From Macrotis lagotis (Eukaryota > Chordata > Mammalia > Peramelemorphia > Peramelidae), in NCBI RefSeq assembly GCF_037893015.1, contig NC_133661.1, positions 190,255,838 through 190,319,837 of the forward strand: DNA of 64,000 nt. Reading direction: 5' to 3'. Positions 49,440 through 60,829 of this stretch are shown in pieces. Position numbers and translations under genes: made by a program. Every line of letters begins with the position of its first letter. Position 1 is the stretch's first letter. The notes beneath the pieces were generated by a model. It did no database searches. It saw only the letters and a list, made by a program, of their open reading frames with translations, and was not told the DNA's origin.

Positions 49440-49690
49440 ACAGAGACTTAACATCAAGAAAACATGCACTCAAATCCCATTTCTAACATTTACTCACCCT
49501 ATGACCATGGACAGACCCTTTACTCTCATTTAGTTTCAGATTTTTCATAAAAAAAATGGGGATAATGAAACTTATGATACCTACAGAATACCTACAGGAC
49601 TCAGCACTTCAAACTAGAAATCAATAGAATGCATCAGTGGTATAAATCATAGAGCTTGACATGAGCTTCAAAGGAAACTAAAAAAACCAA
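49440..49690 (+). repeat. CORE/MIR-type SINE remnant, unit C end
   Basis: CAAATCCCATTTCTAACATT, TATGACCATGGACAGACCCT and a tail with CCTACAGGACTCAGCACTT. Confidence 0.5.
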
Positions 49691-50129
49691 AATTCCCTTC
49701 AAACTTAAGGATATCTGAATGTTATAATTACTGTTGTTCTCTCATTTTTTACATTTTATTTGAGAAATTCAAATAGAAACAGTATGATGACAGATTATTA
49801 TTCTAATATTCATCTTTTCTGTGGTCTGAAGCCACCAAGAATCATTTAAAAATTGAACTCAGGGAGGTGAATCTTCCTGACTTCAGACCTGGCACTGTAT
49901 CTACTGTATCTAGTTGCCCATATCCTTGATATACAAAAAGTCTTGAATCCGCAGTCCCTTTATCATATCAAGGATTACACACAATGAAGCCTCACTCAGC
50001 CTAGAATCACTCCCACCATTTGTCTCCTTAATGCCTACATAAATGCTGTTGAACAAAGGTGCAAAATATCATGTACTCATTCTGACTGGGTCTACTACAA
50101 ATTTAAGTTACCTCAGCTAGGTCCTCCCT

Positions 50130-51560
50130 ATTACTCACTCCTACTATTCCTTCCTAATCAACTCCCTGTCTCCACATCAACTCTTCCAAACCTTTTCATC
50201 CCTCCTCAAACCTTCCATGGAACCCTCAATCCAAGTCTTTCAATTGAAAACCCTGATTCCTTTATTTCAGAAAATATTTGAGAACATTCCCTATGAACTC
50301 TCTTTTCTCACCTTTTGTTCATCTAGTTTCACTTAGATGCCCTGTTTCACATGAAGAAGGCTTATTCTTTATCATGGCTTACTCCTCTACCTATTCAAGT
50401 GATTCCATGTCATTTCATTTCCTACAACAAATTTATCCCCTCTGTCATAACCACTTTTTCCATTTATTTTCAATCTCTTCCTCTCCCTTTATTAGTTTCT
50501 TCCTTCTGCTATAAACATGCTCTAAACAACTCTCCATCCTTAATAACTATTGTCCTATATCTCTTCTGCCCTTTGTAGTTAAATTCCTCAAAAAGACTAT
50601 CAATAATTGGTGCCTCCATTTTCTCTCATCTTTACTCTCCTCTTAACTGTTTACAATGTGGCTTCTAATCTTATCATGTCACTAAAACTAACTCCAAAGT
50701 AACTAACAACCTCTTGTTTGACAAATTTAATGGTCTTTTCGATCAATAATCACCTTGACTTCTCTGCAGCTTTGTCCATCACTCTCTCTCCTCCCCTATG
50801 CTCTCTTCACTTTAGGTTTTTAGGATACCATACTTTCCTGGTCTTCCTTCTGCTCATTTGACTGCTCCTATCTTCTTTTCTGGATCCTTCTCCATATTTA
50901 CACCCCCTAACTGTATGTGTCCCTCAGTTTTTGTCCTGGGTTATCTTCTCCCTCTCTACTCTTTAACTCAGTGATCTCATCAACTTCAATAGATTTGATG
51001 ACCATCATTTTGCTGATAATTCCCAGATCAACTTTCCTGTCCCAATCTCACATCTTCAAATTGCCTTCATGAAATCTCAATCTAGATATCTAAATAGACA
51101 TCTTAAACCCAATATATCCAAAATAGAGTTCATTATCTTTTGTGCTAAACCTTCCCTCCTATCTTCACTATTACTGTAGAGAACAACACCATCCTCCCAC
51201 ATCAAAGTTATTTTCAAGGCCTATCAATTTTATCTTTGCAACACATCCCCAATATGTCCCCTTCTCATCTCATCACTGCCACTACTTTAGTGTGAACCCT
51301 TATCATTTCACTTCATATCTGGATTATTGCAATAACATGCTGGTGGATCTACCTGCCTCAGGTCTCTCCCTATTCTGATTCATTCTCCACTCAGTTACTA
51401 AAGTGATTGTCCTAAAAAGAAAGTCCGAGTATGTCACCTCCCTACTCAGTAAACTGGAGTGATTTCCTGTAGCTTCCAGGAGCAAATACAAAATGCTCTA
51501 TTTGGCATTTAGAATCCTTAATAACCTAGATTTTACAGAAGAGGAAAATGAGACAGAGAT
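50130..51560 (+). mobile_element. L2/CR1-clade LINE remnant, unit C
   Basis: Same element with a longer 3' part: TTTTGCTGATAATTCCCAGA, GGATTATTGCAATAACATGC, AAGTGATTGTCCTAAAAAGA, AGCAAATACAAAATGCTC, typical L2-type ORF end. Many stops. Confidence 0.7.
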
Positions 51561-53014
51561 TAAGTCCTCTAGCAATAACCTCAGAAGAGAAGTGGATGGT
51601 TACCTATTCTTTTCAGACCCTGAGTTACAACCAAATCCAGGTTCAGTCATCAGTCCATGCATTCTACCCTCAATGAGCTGTCAACCACCACTCTCCAATT
51701 TCTTGACCTTCACCAGACACATAGGAGAAGGAACATATCCAGGTTCACTCTTCAATATCTCTGGAGACACATCTATAATCCAATATCATACTGATGCCTT
51801 CACTCATTTCTATCCCTATCCTTGTGGCAATAATTCAACAACCATTTATGAGAAAACTATGACCATTCCTGTGACTCCCCAGAACAAGAACACCACCCTG
51901 GCTACCACTGCATAAATGTAGAATTTTTGTCATTTTCCCAGTCCTGGGCCACCATATAGACAGAAGGGGATCCTAAAAAATACTCATGTGGAGAAACCAG
52001 TCTAGAAAACCTAAAGTATGCCAGTTGGGATAAATTCCCTCCCATTATGTTGATATTAGGAATGCATGCTCAAAAATATTTTACTAATGGGGTGAGCAGT
52101 CAAAAAAAGTTTGAACATCACTAGCATAAAACATGATCAACCCATAGCCTATAAAATAATGACTTTAAATATTTATGTGCATATATAGCATATATAACAT
52201 ATACATATATATATATGTATGTATATATACAAAAAGGATGTAGATTCCCACAAGAAAACTCTCCTAAATTAACTAGTATCATGGGAATTTGTTTTGTTTC
52301 CTGAGACCAGTGACAGAAAAATAAAACAGAAGAGTATAAAAATTGAACAGATTATTTATTTGACCTCACACAGAATACATGAGGAAAAACTGATGGTATC
52401 CACAATGAAACACTGTTTAATTATGAAATTTTAACCATTTATCATTGAGCTTATAAAAATGCAACTTGAAAATGCACTTCCATTACAACAGCCATGCAAG
52501 ATATGTAGTACAAGTAATGTTATCCCTTTTTTTTAGATGAGCATAAAATGGCTCAATGTGACATGATCACAGTGCTAGCAAGAGTTGTAACTGGGACTCA
52601 CATTCTGGTCTCCCAATCCTAAACTCAGAATTCTTTTCTTTAACCCATGCTACCTTTATAAGTAACTGTAGAGCAAAAGTTCAGGAGTGAAGGCCACTTC
52701 AGAACTAACTAGATGCAAGTATTCATTTTTTGGAGCCAATCCCCACGAAAAACCCAATGTGCAAATTTTCTCTACCAACACAGAACAATCATTGAACCAC
52801 ATCCTACTAGAAAACTGTCTTGGCAGTCAGGGGTTAAGTGACCTTTTTATTTAGTTAAGCATTTACTATAGTGGGACATTGCAGGCATTTAATAAATAAT
52901 TGTTCTCTTTCTTCCTTGCTCAAATTAACATACTCATTATGGGACACTGGAGGTACTAAAAACCAAGGAATGGGATAAAAGAGAATAAATAGGTAGTGAT
53001 GATCTATGACAACA

Positions 53015-53275
53015 TATTATATTATGCTATATTATATTTTAGTATAGTTTAGCATATGCTAATATTGTACAACATATATAATTACATTGCATATAATTAT
53101 ATAATATAATTATATAATATATTTATATTATAAAAAATAACTGGTTTATAATTATATTACATATAATTTTATATCATAGTTTTAATTCTATTATATTAAT
53201 ATTATATATATGACATAATATGTGACATAATATATTATAACTAATGATGTATTATATAATCATATTAAAAGTAGA
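53015..53275. repeat. AT-rich low-complexity tract
   Basis: Nearly pure A/T with many ATATAATTATA variants. A shorter equivalent lies at 9080-9230 in unit A. Confidence 0.85.
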
Positions 53276-53299
53276 TGATATTATATTAATAGTTTTTAT

Positions 53300-53510
53300 T
53301 TGCTTCAAGATTTACATCATTGGCCAGTGTTCCATATATATTTATCTCATTTGAGGTTCATTTATCTCACATAAGGTAGAAATTATTATTAGTCTCCACG
53401 TGACAGATAGAAAACTGAGGTTCTGGGAAGTTAAGCTACTTGTTCAGGATTATACAGGGAGTAATTACTATGGAAGGATCTGAGTTTTGTGACTTTAACT
53501 CTAACAAGTA
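53300..53510 (-). repeat. CORE/MIR-type SINE, unit D
   Basis: CAGATAGAAAACTGAGGTTC, GGAAGTTAAGCTACTTG, ATACAGGGAGTAATTAC; the one shared SINE also present in D. Confidence 0.6.
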
Positions 53511-53915
53511 TACATCAATGCCAGGGTTTGTTTTGTTGTATTTTATTTAATTTGTCTCCGCATCTCCAAGGCCCCATTATGATCTTCTCCCTATAGTGCT
53601 TAATAAAGGTTGTGTAATGAATGAAATTAATTGAAAACATATACAAGTTGGAAAGGTGAGAAAGATTGAGGGAAGTATACAAGGATAACTTAATAAATTT
53701 TTTAATTGAATATTATGCAGGGAAATAGAGATGAAAAAACAAATAATATTGATTTCCATCACTTGAGACATTTATATCATAACTTATTGTCAAAATGCTG
53801 AGAACAGGGATATAAGAACTTAACTGAGAAGGAAATAACATTACTTTGCTGAAGAAATGAACTCTTGAGTAATGTACTTTTGCTTAGATTCAACACATCA
53901 AGACACAGCGTATAG

Positions 53916-54078
53916 GGGGCAGCTAGGTGGCGGCTAGGTGGCACAGTGGATAGAGCACTGGCCCTTGGAGTCAGGAGTACCTGAGTTCAAATCCAGCCTC
54001 AGACACATAATAATTACCTAGCTGTGTGGCTTTGGGCAAGCCACTTAACCCCACTGCCTTGCAAAAAAAAATAAATAA
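53916..54078 (+). mobile_element. SINE downstream of unit D OR, with head duplication
   Basis: The head reads GGGGGCAGCTAGGTGGCGGC then TAGGTGGCACAG: a 10-base tandem repeat of the A-box region. Imperfect target duplication AAGACACAGCGTATA (53900-53914) and AAGACAGTGTATA (about 54083-54095). Confidence 0.88.
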
Positions 54079-54193
54079 ATAAAAAGACAGTGTATAAAAA
54101 TGAATTAATTTTTGATAGTTCAAAAATAATTTTTATTTATTTATGCATACTTAAAAAGACTATCAAAATCTGCAGTCTTTATCCACAAAGCAT

Positions 54194-55132
54194 TTAAGAG
54201 AATTTCCTGAACTTCAGGAGCCTGCTACACATTCTTTTAATTCCCATCTTCATCTCTTTGTTTCTGAATGTGTAGATGACTGGATTCAGAAAAGGAGTAA
54301 TAACTGCATCAAAGATGGCAAGGAATTTATCCAAATTTGATATGTGGAATGGCCATGTATAGAAAAAAATCAGTGGACCAAAGAACAGAACTACTACAGT
54401 TATATGAGCAGACAAAGTAGAGAAAGCTTTGAAAGAAACTCCTGCAGAATGTTTCTGTACGGTGACTAAGATGATGATATAAGAAATGATCAACACACAG
54501 AAGCAGGCCAGAGAGATGAACCCACTATTAGCAGTAACCATGAGTTGCAATCTATAAGTATCAGTACATGCCAGTTTGATGAACTGAGGTAGGTCACAAA
54601 AAAAACTATCAAATACATTAGGACCGCAAAAGGGCAAGTCTATAACAAAAGCAAGTTGGACCCCTGAGTGAGTGACCCCAGTGATCCAGGCAAAAATCAG
54701 AAGTAAAATACACATTCTTGGATTCATAATGGTCAGGTAGTAGAGAGGCTTACATATGGCAATATATCTGTCAAAAGACATAGCTATAAGCAACACCATT
54801 TCAACACCACCAAAAGCATGACTAAAGAAGATCTGAGCAAGACACCCACCAAAAGAGATGACTTTGTGCTTCCTGAAAAGATCACAAATCATTTTAGGGG
54901 CTGCAATGGAGCAAAATCCCAAGTCAATGAAAGACAGGTTGGCCAACAAAAAGTACATGGGAGAGTGTAAGTGTGGATCAAAGATCACAGTGAGCAAAAT
55001 GAGCAAGTTTGCCAGAATACTAGCCATATAGACCACTGAGGAGAACAGAAAGAGAAGAAGTTGGATCTCCCATGAATCAAAGAGTCCAAGGAACACAAAT
55101 TCAGCTACTACTGAACGGTTCACTTCATCCAT
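54194..55132 (-). CDS. Olfactory receptor, class II family 4 (OR4F-like), unit D, intact
   Basis: Intact receptor of 312 residues from the ATG at 55132 (MDEVNRS) to TAA at 54194-54196, the usual OR length. Hallmarks in order: glycosylation site NRS (5-7), [18 protein letters not shown] (TM2), TM3 Cys in [67 protein letters not shown] (TM6), [12 protein letters not shown] (TM7). The very conserved TM1 GN is AN here, keeping the key Asn. Two in-frame upstream ATGs exist: at 55162 ([13 protein letters not shown]), three bases inside the predicted exon, and at 55141. The reading frame stays open further upstream to 55258, but that part precedes the splice acceptor and is probably intron. The ATG at 55132 matches the paralogues and is preferred. 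Confidence 0.93.
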   Translation of the reverse strand: MDEVNRSVVAEFVFLGLFDSWEIQLLLFLFSSVVYMASILANLLILLTVIFDPHLHSPMYFLLANLSFIDLGFCSIAAPKMICDLFRKHKVISFGGCLAQIFFSHAFGGVEMVLLIAMSFDRYIAICKPLYYLTIMNPRMCILLLIFAWITGVTHSGVQLAFVIDLPFCGPNVFDSFFCDLPQFIKLACTDTYRLQLMVTANSGFISLACFCVLIISYIIILVTVQKHSAGVSFKAFSTLSAHITVVVLFFGPLIFFYTWPFHISNLDKFLAIFDAVITPFLNPVIYTFRNKEMKMGIKRMCSRLLKFRKFS

Positions 55133-55165
55133 TGACTCCATTAACACAGCTGACAGTGACATTAC

Positions 55166-55181
55166 CTGAATGAAGAAGGTA
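55166..55181 (-). promoter_or_regulatory. Splice acceptor before unit D OR
   Basis: Minus-strand ACCTTCTTCATTCAG followed by GTAATG; the coding exon would start at 55165. Same position as in units A and B. Confidence 0.7.
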
Positions 55182-55194
55182 AAAACAGAAAAAT

Positions 55195-55515
55195 AATAAT
55201 AGGCAACATTTATATAGGTCTTTAAAGTTTGCAAAACACTTTTCTTATATTCTCTCATTTGATCCCCACAATAACCCTATGTGGAAAATGTTATTCACCT
55301 CATTTTGCAGGGCAGAGAGAGAGATTAGGTAAATTTTCCCAGGATCATATTGTTTAACAAATGGTCATGTATAGAAAAAGATCAGTGGATCAAAGAATAA
55401 AACCACCCCTATGATATGAGATGCAAGTAAGATCTGTTGTAGAATTTAAATTGAGTTCTTTTTGACTCCTAAATCTTCAATCTGTCCTAACCATTATACT
55501 CCTAGCTGCCTCGAA
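55195..55515 (-). repeat. CORE/MIR-type SINE in unit D upstream of OR, interrupted
   Basis: TAGGTCTTTAAAGTTTGCAA, CTCATTTGATCCCCACAATA, then the OR scrap at 55360-55425, then TTTTTGACTCCTAAATCTTC and the CCTAGCTGCCTC head. Confidence 0.65.
55360..55425 (-). pseudogene. Short OR gene scrap upstream of unit D gene
   Basis: About 65 bases matching 54348-54412 of the unit D OR (TM6 to extracellular loop 3). On the plus strand ATGTATAGAAAAA, then ATCAGTGGA, CAAAGAA and TATGAG are shared in order, with mostly C/T and A/G differences. No other part of the gene is present. It sits inside an old CORE/MIR SINE (55195-55515), interrupting it, on the intron side of the acceptor. Seen directly; the mechanism is unknown. 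Confidence 0.75.
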
Positions 55516-55825
55516 GTCTATGGAAACATTATTAATGTTATATATTAAGCAGTTTCTAAATTTTAGGTCAAATGTCATCTTAACATTTCATACAGTCAAG
55601 TAATATATTCACAAAACCTGTGATAGCATAATTCATTAAACCTATGGTAGTATAATTTCTAAGTATAAAATAAAGATGTTGTGATTAGTAAATACAATGG
55701 TACTTCACACATTATCAAATGTGATTTCCTTCCAATTATTTACCCTATAAAATTATAAAGTAATTCTTATGTAGATGGGAGGAAAGGAACACATATTGTA
55801 TGACACTAATAAATTTGTCTTTTTT

Positions 55826-56003
55826 ATTTTGTTTTTTGGGGTTTTGGGGGGGTTTTGTTAGGTTTTTGAAAGGCAGATGGGGTTAAGTGGCTTGCCCAAG
55901 GCCACATAGCTAGGTAATTATTAAGTGTCTGAAACCATATTTGAACCCAGGTACTCCTGACTCCAAGACCGATGCTTTATCCACTGCACCACCTAGCCAC
56001 CCC
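55826..56003 (-). mobile_element. Young SINE upstream of unit D OR
   Basis: 15-base target duplication AAATTTGTCTTTTTT at 55811-55825 and 56004-56018. Long G/T-rich tail. Confidence 0.9.
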
Positions 56004-56167
56004 AAATTTGTCTTTTTTTAAAGGGTCAATTCTTTTAAATTACTCCATTATATTGCAGTCAATGTCAGCCACAGGATTTGTCTTCTTGACACCAATTTCT
56101 GTCCACTATCCACTACACCACAGACAGAAGTTTTATTAGTTCTTAATCTATTATCTAATATTCATAT

Positions 56168-56174
<7 letters not shown>

Positions 56175-56220
<46 letters not shown>
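56175..56220. repeat. (AT)n microsatellite
   Basis: About 45 bases of alternating AT upstream of the unit D OR; a mixed AT/GT tract also lies at 52185-52230. Confidence 0.95.
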
Positions 56221-56222
<2 letters not shown>

Positions 56223-59200
56223 TGTGAAGAGACAATGTAAAGGGGAAAAAATAGTTGGGTAAATTTTTATTATGCTATAAGATCCTCAGGGCAAGGTCTG
56301 TGTCATTTGTCATGTTTGTGCTCCCATCATCTAATACAATGACTTGGACAAAAAATTACTTGAATTCAAATCCTAGTCCTGGTATAATTATCCATGTGAT
56401 CTTGCAAGGACTAATTTTCCTCATATGTAACATGAAGGGAGTTAGACTAGTTTATGTCTAAGATTCCTTCCAACTCAAAATCTAGTGTGACTTTTATAAG
56501 AAAATAAATGCCTTCTTAACTTATTTAATTGATTTTTTGCTTCATTTCATAGAAAACCAGGTGAAAATCCTAGGAAATGTTATGAGGAATATCCATATAT
56601 AGAAGTAGTTGGTAGAGATATTGCAATTACTCCAAATAAATATGTAACCCTTTTGTAATTATATTAACATGAAGCATACTTTTTAATATCATTATACCAT
56701 ATGCTTTGAGAAGATATTGGAACCCAAATGAGATGGTTAAGAGAATGATCGAGCTTTCTAAAATGAAGCAAAATGAATAGATAGATATTCTTCATGTTTT
56801 TTAAGAAGTAGTATTCACATAGGCACTGGTCATATGTTTCAGTAGCTTAACCCCAAACTTTGACCTTTAATTTGGGAAAGAAATTTGTCACTTTATCCTA
56901 AATTCATCTGGAATTCAAATAAGAAACTTCTGAGAAGAGAATATATCATTCTCCATTTCAACCCTTATCTTTTCCCATTTTTTTCCAATACATGTAAAAT
57001 AATCACTGGGACGATTTCAAAGATCTTGATTCTAAATAAGCAAGAAGACTGCACAGAGACTGAGGACACTCAGAACTTTTGCTCCACTCAGCTATATGAT
57101 CTCATGGAATTAGAAGATCTAGGTAATCTCTTTTACTCATAACAATGTATAGGTTTAATTGTCTCAAAAGAAAAGACACAGGAATTTTAACAAATCATAA
57201 TAAATGTATTTTTTAGAGAGAGAAAACTAAAAATAGAGGAAATGGAACAACACCTCATTTCAAGGGACTTCACAGATTTACTATTTGCTATATCCATTAT
57301 TTTTTTACCTAGATAAATGATAATGATAAAGAATGGCACACTTGCTTCTCCTCCAGGACTCAGTCTCCAGGCTATCATCTTCCATTTTTTCTTTATCTAA
57401 AGAAAATAACCAGAATCCTGTAATATATTTATAACCAACATGATGCTGAATAAAAGAGAAAGTCCATATTTTGGAATCAGAATTATCATTCTAGAAAGAC
57501 TCTCAAAAAATCATCTGGTCCAGCCCTTGTCTTCTACTATAGCTAAACCATACAGAATTCATTACCTTTTGTCTTCCTAAAGCTACAAGAACTGACGATC
57601 CATTCCCTCACTTGATACATAATACCTATGCTTGTTCACTCCAATAGACAAAAAAAATTCTTCCCTATGTTCAAAGTAATTCTCTTCTTCTTTAATTTAA
57701 GCCCATTTCCTATTATTTATTATTCTGTGATCATGAAGAACAAGTGACCAGCATTCCCTCTTTATAATTATCCATATACTTAAAGTCATAGATAAGCTAT
57801 CACCCCATAATCTTACTTTCTCAATATTCTACAATTCCATATCCTCCCAGGTCTCCCTCAGAGGATTTATTTTCCACTCTTTCATTTAAGTTTGTCTATC
57901 TACTTTTGAACCCTCTCCATAGAAGAAAACAGAAGAAATTTTAGGAGGAGGGAATAACAAACAAGCAGGATGGCACTGGAACTAACATGTTAAATTTTAT
58001 GTATGTGTTTTTTAAAAAGTTATACATAATAGCAATGCACACATTTATACATGATCTTTTTTTCTGTTCTTTGTATATGGAAATATCCATACTTATCCAC
58101 ATTTACCACTCTAAATTGTGATGATATAAATTGCAAATAATATTGAAAAAAAGTCTGCAAAACATTCCAGAAAAAGCTTTTAATTCCTTTTTATAAATAT
58201 ATACCAATATCATGACTTTTTGTTTGCATTGTCCTGTTATTGTTGTCATCTAAACTAAATTGTACACTTTCAGTCTGAGATACAAGAGTATTTTTATTTT
58301 AGAATTTTTCTCAAATAGATCTTTTCAATCCTATGTTGTTATTAGGTTTTTCTAAGTATATTAACACTTTGTCCTATTTTCTTTCACTTTAGGGAACAGA
58401 TTAACTGTTTACATTACATTTTAAATAATTAGAGAAGTAAAGCATGCAAAAAATGTCTTCTCACTTTCTTGTTATAATAAGGAAATGATAAACTTAAAAC
58501 TTAAAATGGATTGAACATTGATACCCCCCAAAACACTGATATACCTTTCCCACTTCTTGCAAAAGAGGTGATAAACTAGTAAAGGAGAAATAAGGAATAT
58601 ATTTTCATAATTGGCCAATGTATATGGATTCTTTTGGTTTTATTATACTTAATTGTTTTAAGAAAGGGTTTTTATTTAAAGGAAGAAATATAAAGGAGGA
58701 TATAAAAAAGGCATCAAATAAAGGGAAGAAAGAAAGCCAACAAAGCATTTTAAAACTACAAAGATGACACCAGAAGGAAGTTCTAAAGGGATACATCCAA
58801 CGATGGCAATCTTGATTCTACCAGGTTAAATGTAATAATTTTTTAAACCATATGTAATTGAAAAATAAGTTTCATGCATTATTTTTGTAGTGAAATTGTT
58901 CATGTTTATTGATGCTTATCAAATTCAAATAAAAAAAGAATTTTAATGCATCTTTGATATAAGCAGCAATAAATAACTTTAAGTAAATAACTAAATTCCT
59001 AAATTTCACATCCCACTCATGTTGACCTAATTCATACCATTAATTCCAGACTTTCTCCTTTATTGTGGTTCTGTGTCTTGGGTCCTTGGCCCTGGGTAAA
59101 AAGCAACAGACATTTCACAGAATAATTGCCTTTCTCTACATTTTAAAATACATCATATTTATTCTTCTGTGGTATTCAGATTCTTCCCACCTATCATCTT

Positions 59201-59884
59201 TACCACATAAAAACCAACATTCCACTCATTTGTGCAAATTTTATTGCTATCACCATAATAGTCTCTGTCACTAAAATCAAAAGAAATTTATTCTTTCTGT
59301 GGTCATTTTATGTACATCTTTCCAACCTACCTATAGGTTGCAATGGCATAATCAAGGAGTCCAACAATCTCCAAACACAGCACAGAAGACCATATAAAAT
59401 ACTCCCATAGGAGGAAAGCTGTTAATTACCACAATGGTAAGTGCAGACAGAGATGCCAAATCTGAGCTTCCATGACCAAGGGAATTCTTTCTTTGAATCA
59501 TATGACTTTGACCAGAACAATCAAGGGAAGAAACAAGTAATGGATCACCTAAGGAAAAGAGGCTATGAGTGGAAGCTAGCTAAAGAAATAATATTATGTA
59601 ATTTTGTATGCCAATTTTTAAAATCCTTCCTGGTAACTGTGGCTGAAAAAGAATCCCTGAAGACTGTTATTTTTAAAAAGTCTACTTTCAACAGAGAATA
59701 ATGAAAAATTATCTTGATCATGTCCAGAAATTTTAATATGCTTTCCCCAAAGTTATAAATGAATAGATAGGAAAAGAAACAGCATAATTTGAAAAACAAC
59801 CTACAATGTGAAGGATAAAACATGACTAAGGAATATTATTTGGGGAAAAATTCACACAACAACCAAGCAAAATTAAATAGCTAG

Positions 59885-60375
59885 TTGCCAAGCAATTTGT
59901 GGTTTCCTAGATTTGGAGTCAAGAAGCTAATGTATAATGGGTTTTTTCTCTTTAGTTCTGATTCTTCTTTCACAACATGATTCTCACAACTGTGGAAATA
60001 TGTTAAGCATGATTTTGTATGCATAACCTATAGCAAATTACTCACTGTCATGGGAAGTGAGAGAGGTAGAAAAATATGGAACTCAAAAACTTACAAAAAT
60101 ATGAATATTGAAAACTATCTTTGCAAATAATTGAATAAAATAACATTAAAAAGAAGAATCCATGAGTAAAAATCCTACTTGTGACATTTACTGTTTTATA
60201 ATCATGGGCTTTCAATTTCTCTGAGTCTCAATTTCTTCATCTAAAAAATGGGAAGAAGAAAAGTACCCATATTTATCTCAGCAGATTGTTGTGAGACAAA
60301 TAAGATAATGCATGCAAAATGATTTGCAAACTGTAAGGCATTATATAAATGGCAATTATTAATAGTGCTACTTTA
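59885..60375 (+). repeat. MIR-type SINE split by L1 tail, unit D
   Basis: Head near TTTGGAGTCAAGAAGC; after the L1 piece it resumes CTACTTGTGACATTTACTG, TCTCTGAGTCTCAATTTCTT, GGCATTATATAAATGGCAAT. Confidence 0.65.
59938..60155 (+). mobile_element. L1 3' end fragment
   Basis: GTTCTGATTCTTCTTTCACA, CATAACCTATAGCAAATTAC, GGAACTCAAAAACTTAC and the TTGAAAACTATCTTTGC tail are L1 3' UTR. It interrupts a CORE/MIR SINE (59885-60375). Confidence 0.65.
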
Positions 60376-60544
60376 GAGTTCATTTCCATTTATTTATTTA
60401 TTTATTTTTAATTTCTGGAATAAAACAAGCATTTCCGTAACATAGTATAATAAAAAGATAATTGCATATAAAACTGCACATCTATTATGTACAATTTGAT
60501 ATTTCTTTTAAATGTATAATCAAGTTATCATGTAAATTTTGTTG

Positions 60545-60828
60545 AGAGGTGTGGGGTTTGAATCCAGTCTTAGACACTTGAAACTTATTATCTGTCTGAC
60601 CTTGGGCAAGCCAATTAATCCTGATTGTCTCATATCCAAGGCCATCTCTAGTCATCCTGTTTCAAATCTAGCCACCAGATCCAGATAGCTCTGGAGGAGA
60701 GGGTGGGGCTGGTGACTAAGTACAGTACCCCCCTCATTCAAAACCAATTCAAGAGCTTGTTATGGCATCACCTCCCTGATGTCATGGTATTCTTTGAGAA
60801 TGAAGGACAAACATCATCATGTAAAATT
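60545..60828 (+). mobile_element. Second-family SINE
   Basis: TTATCTGTCTGACCTTGGGC, CCATCTCTAGTCATCCTG, AGATAGCTCTGGAGGAGAGG, GTCATGGTATTCTTTGAGAA; lacks the very head. Confidence 0.65.
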
Positions 60829-60829
60829 G

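Larger units (their letters stand above)
27170..51960. repeat. Tandem duplication unit C, expanded by insertions
   Basis: Left block at 27170-28630, then two LINE-type insertions (28634-31123 and about 31330-40560). The unit resumes around 41730 (block with TCTAATCATTAGTATT also at 8125), continues through CORE SINEs, the OR pseudogene, blocks near 46732, 46828, 48313 and 48660, and ends with L2 at 50130-51560. Roughly 12 kb of its length is younger insertion. Confidence 0.72.
51960..60375. repeat. Tandem duplication unit D
   Basis: Carries the left block (52070-52440), the CORE SINE at 53300, the intact OR, and the right blocks (56617, 57480, 59070, 59415, 59700, 59870). It lacks two SINEs that A, B and C share. 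Sequence match to the others is visibly weaker, fitting an earlier split. Confidence 0.7.

Noticed and set aside
51493-51915. A 140-codon open frame
   Set aside because: Its start lies in L2-like LINE sequence and the rest has no recognisable domain; unit B lacks most of it and units share it only as repeat flank.
55166-55258. A 354-residue form of the unit D OR starting at 55258
   Set aside because: The extra residues precede the conserved splice acceptor and come partly from a SINE; probably intron.
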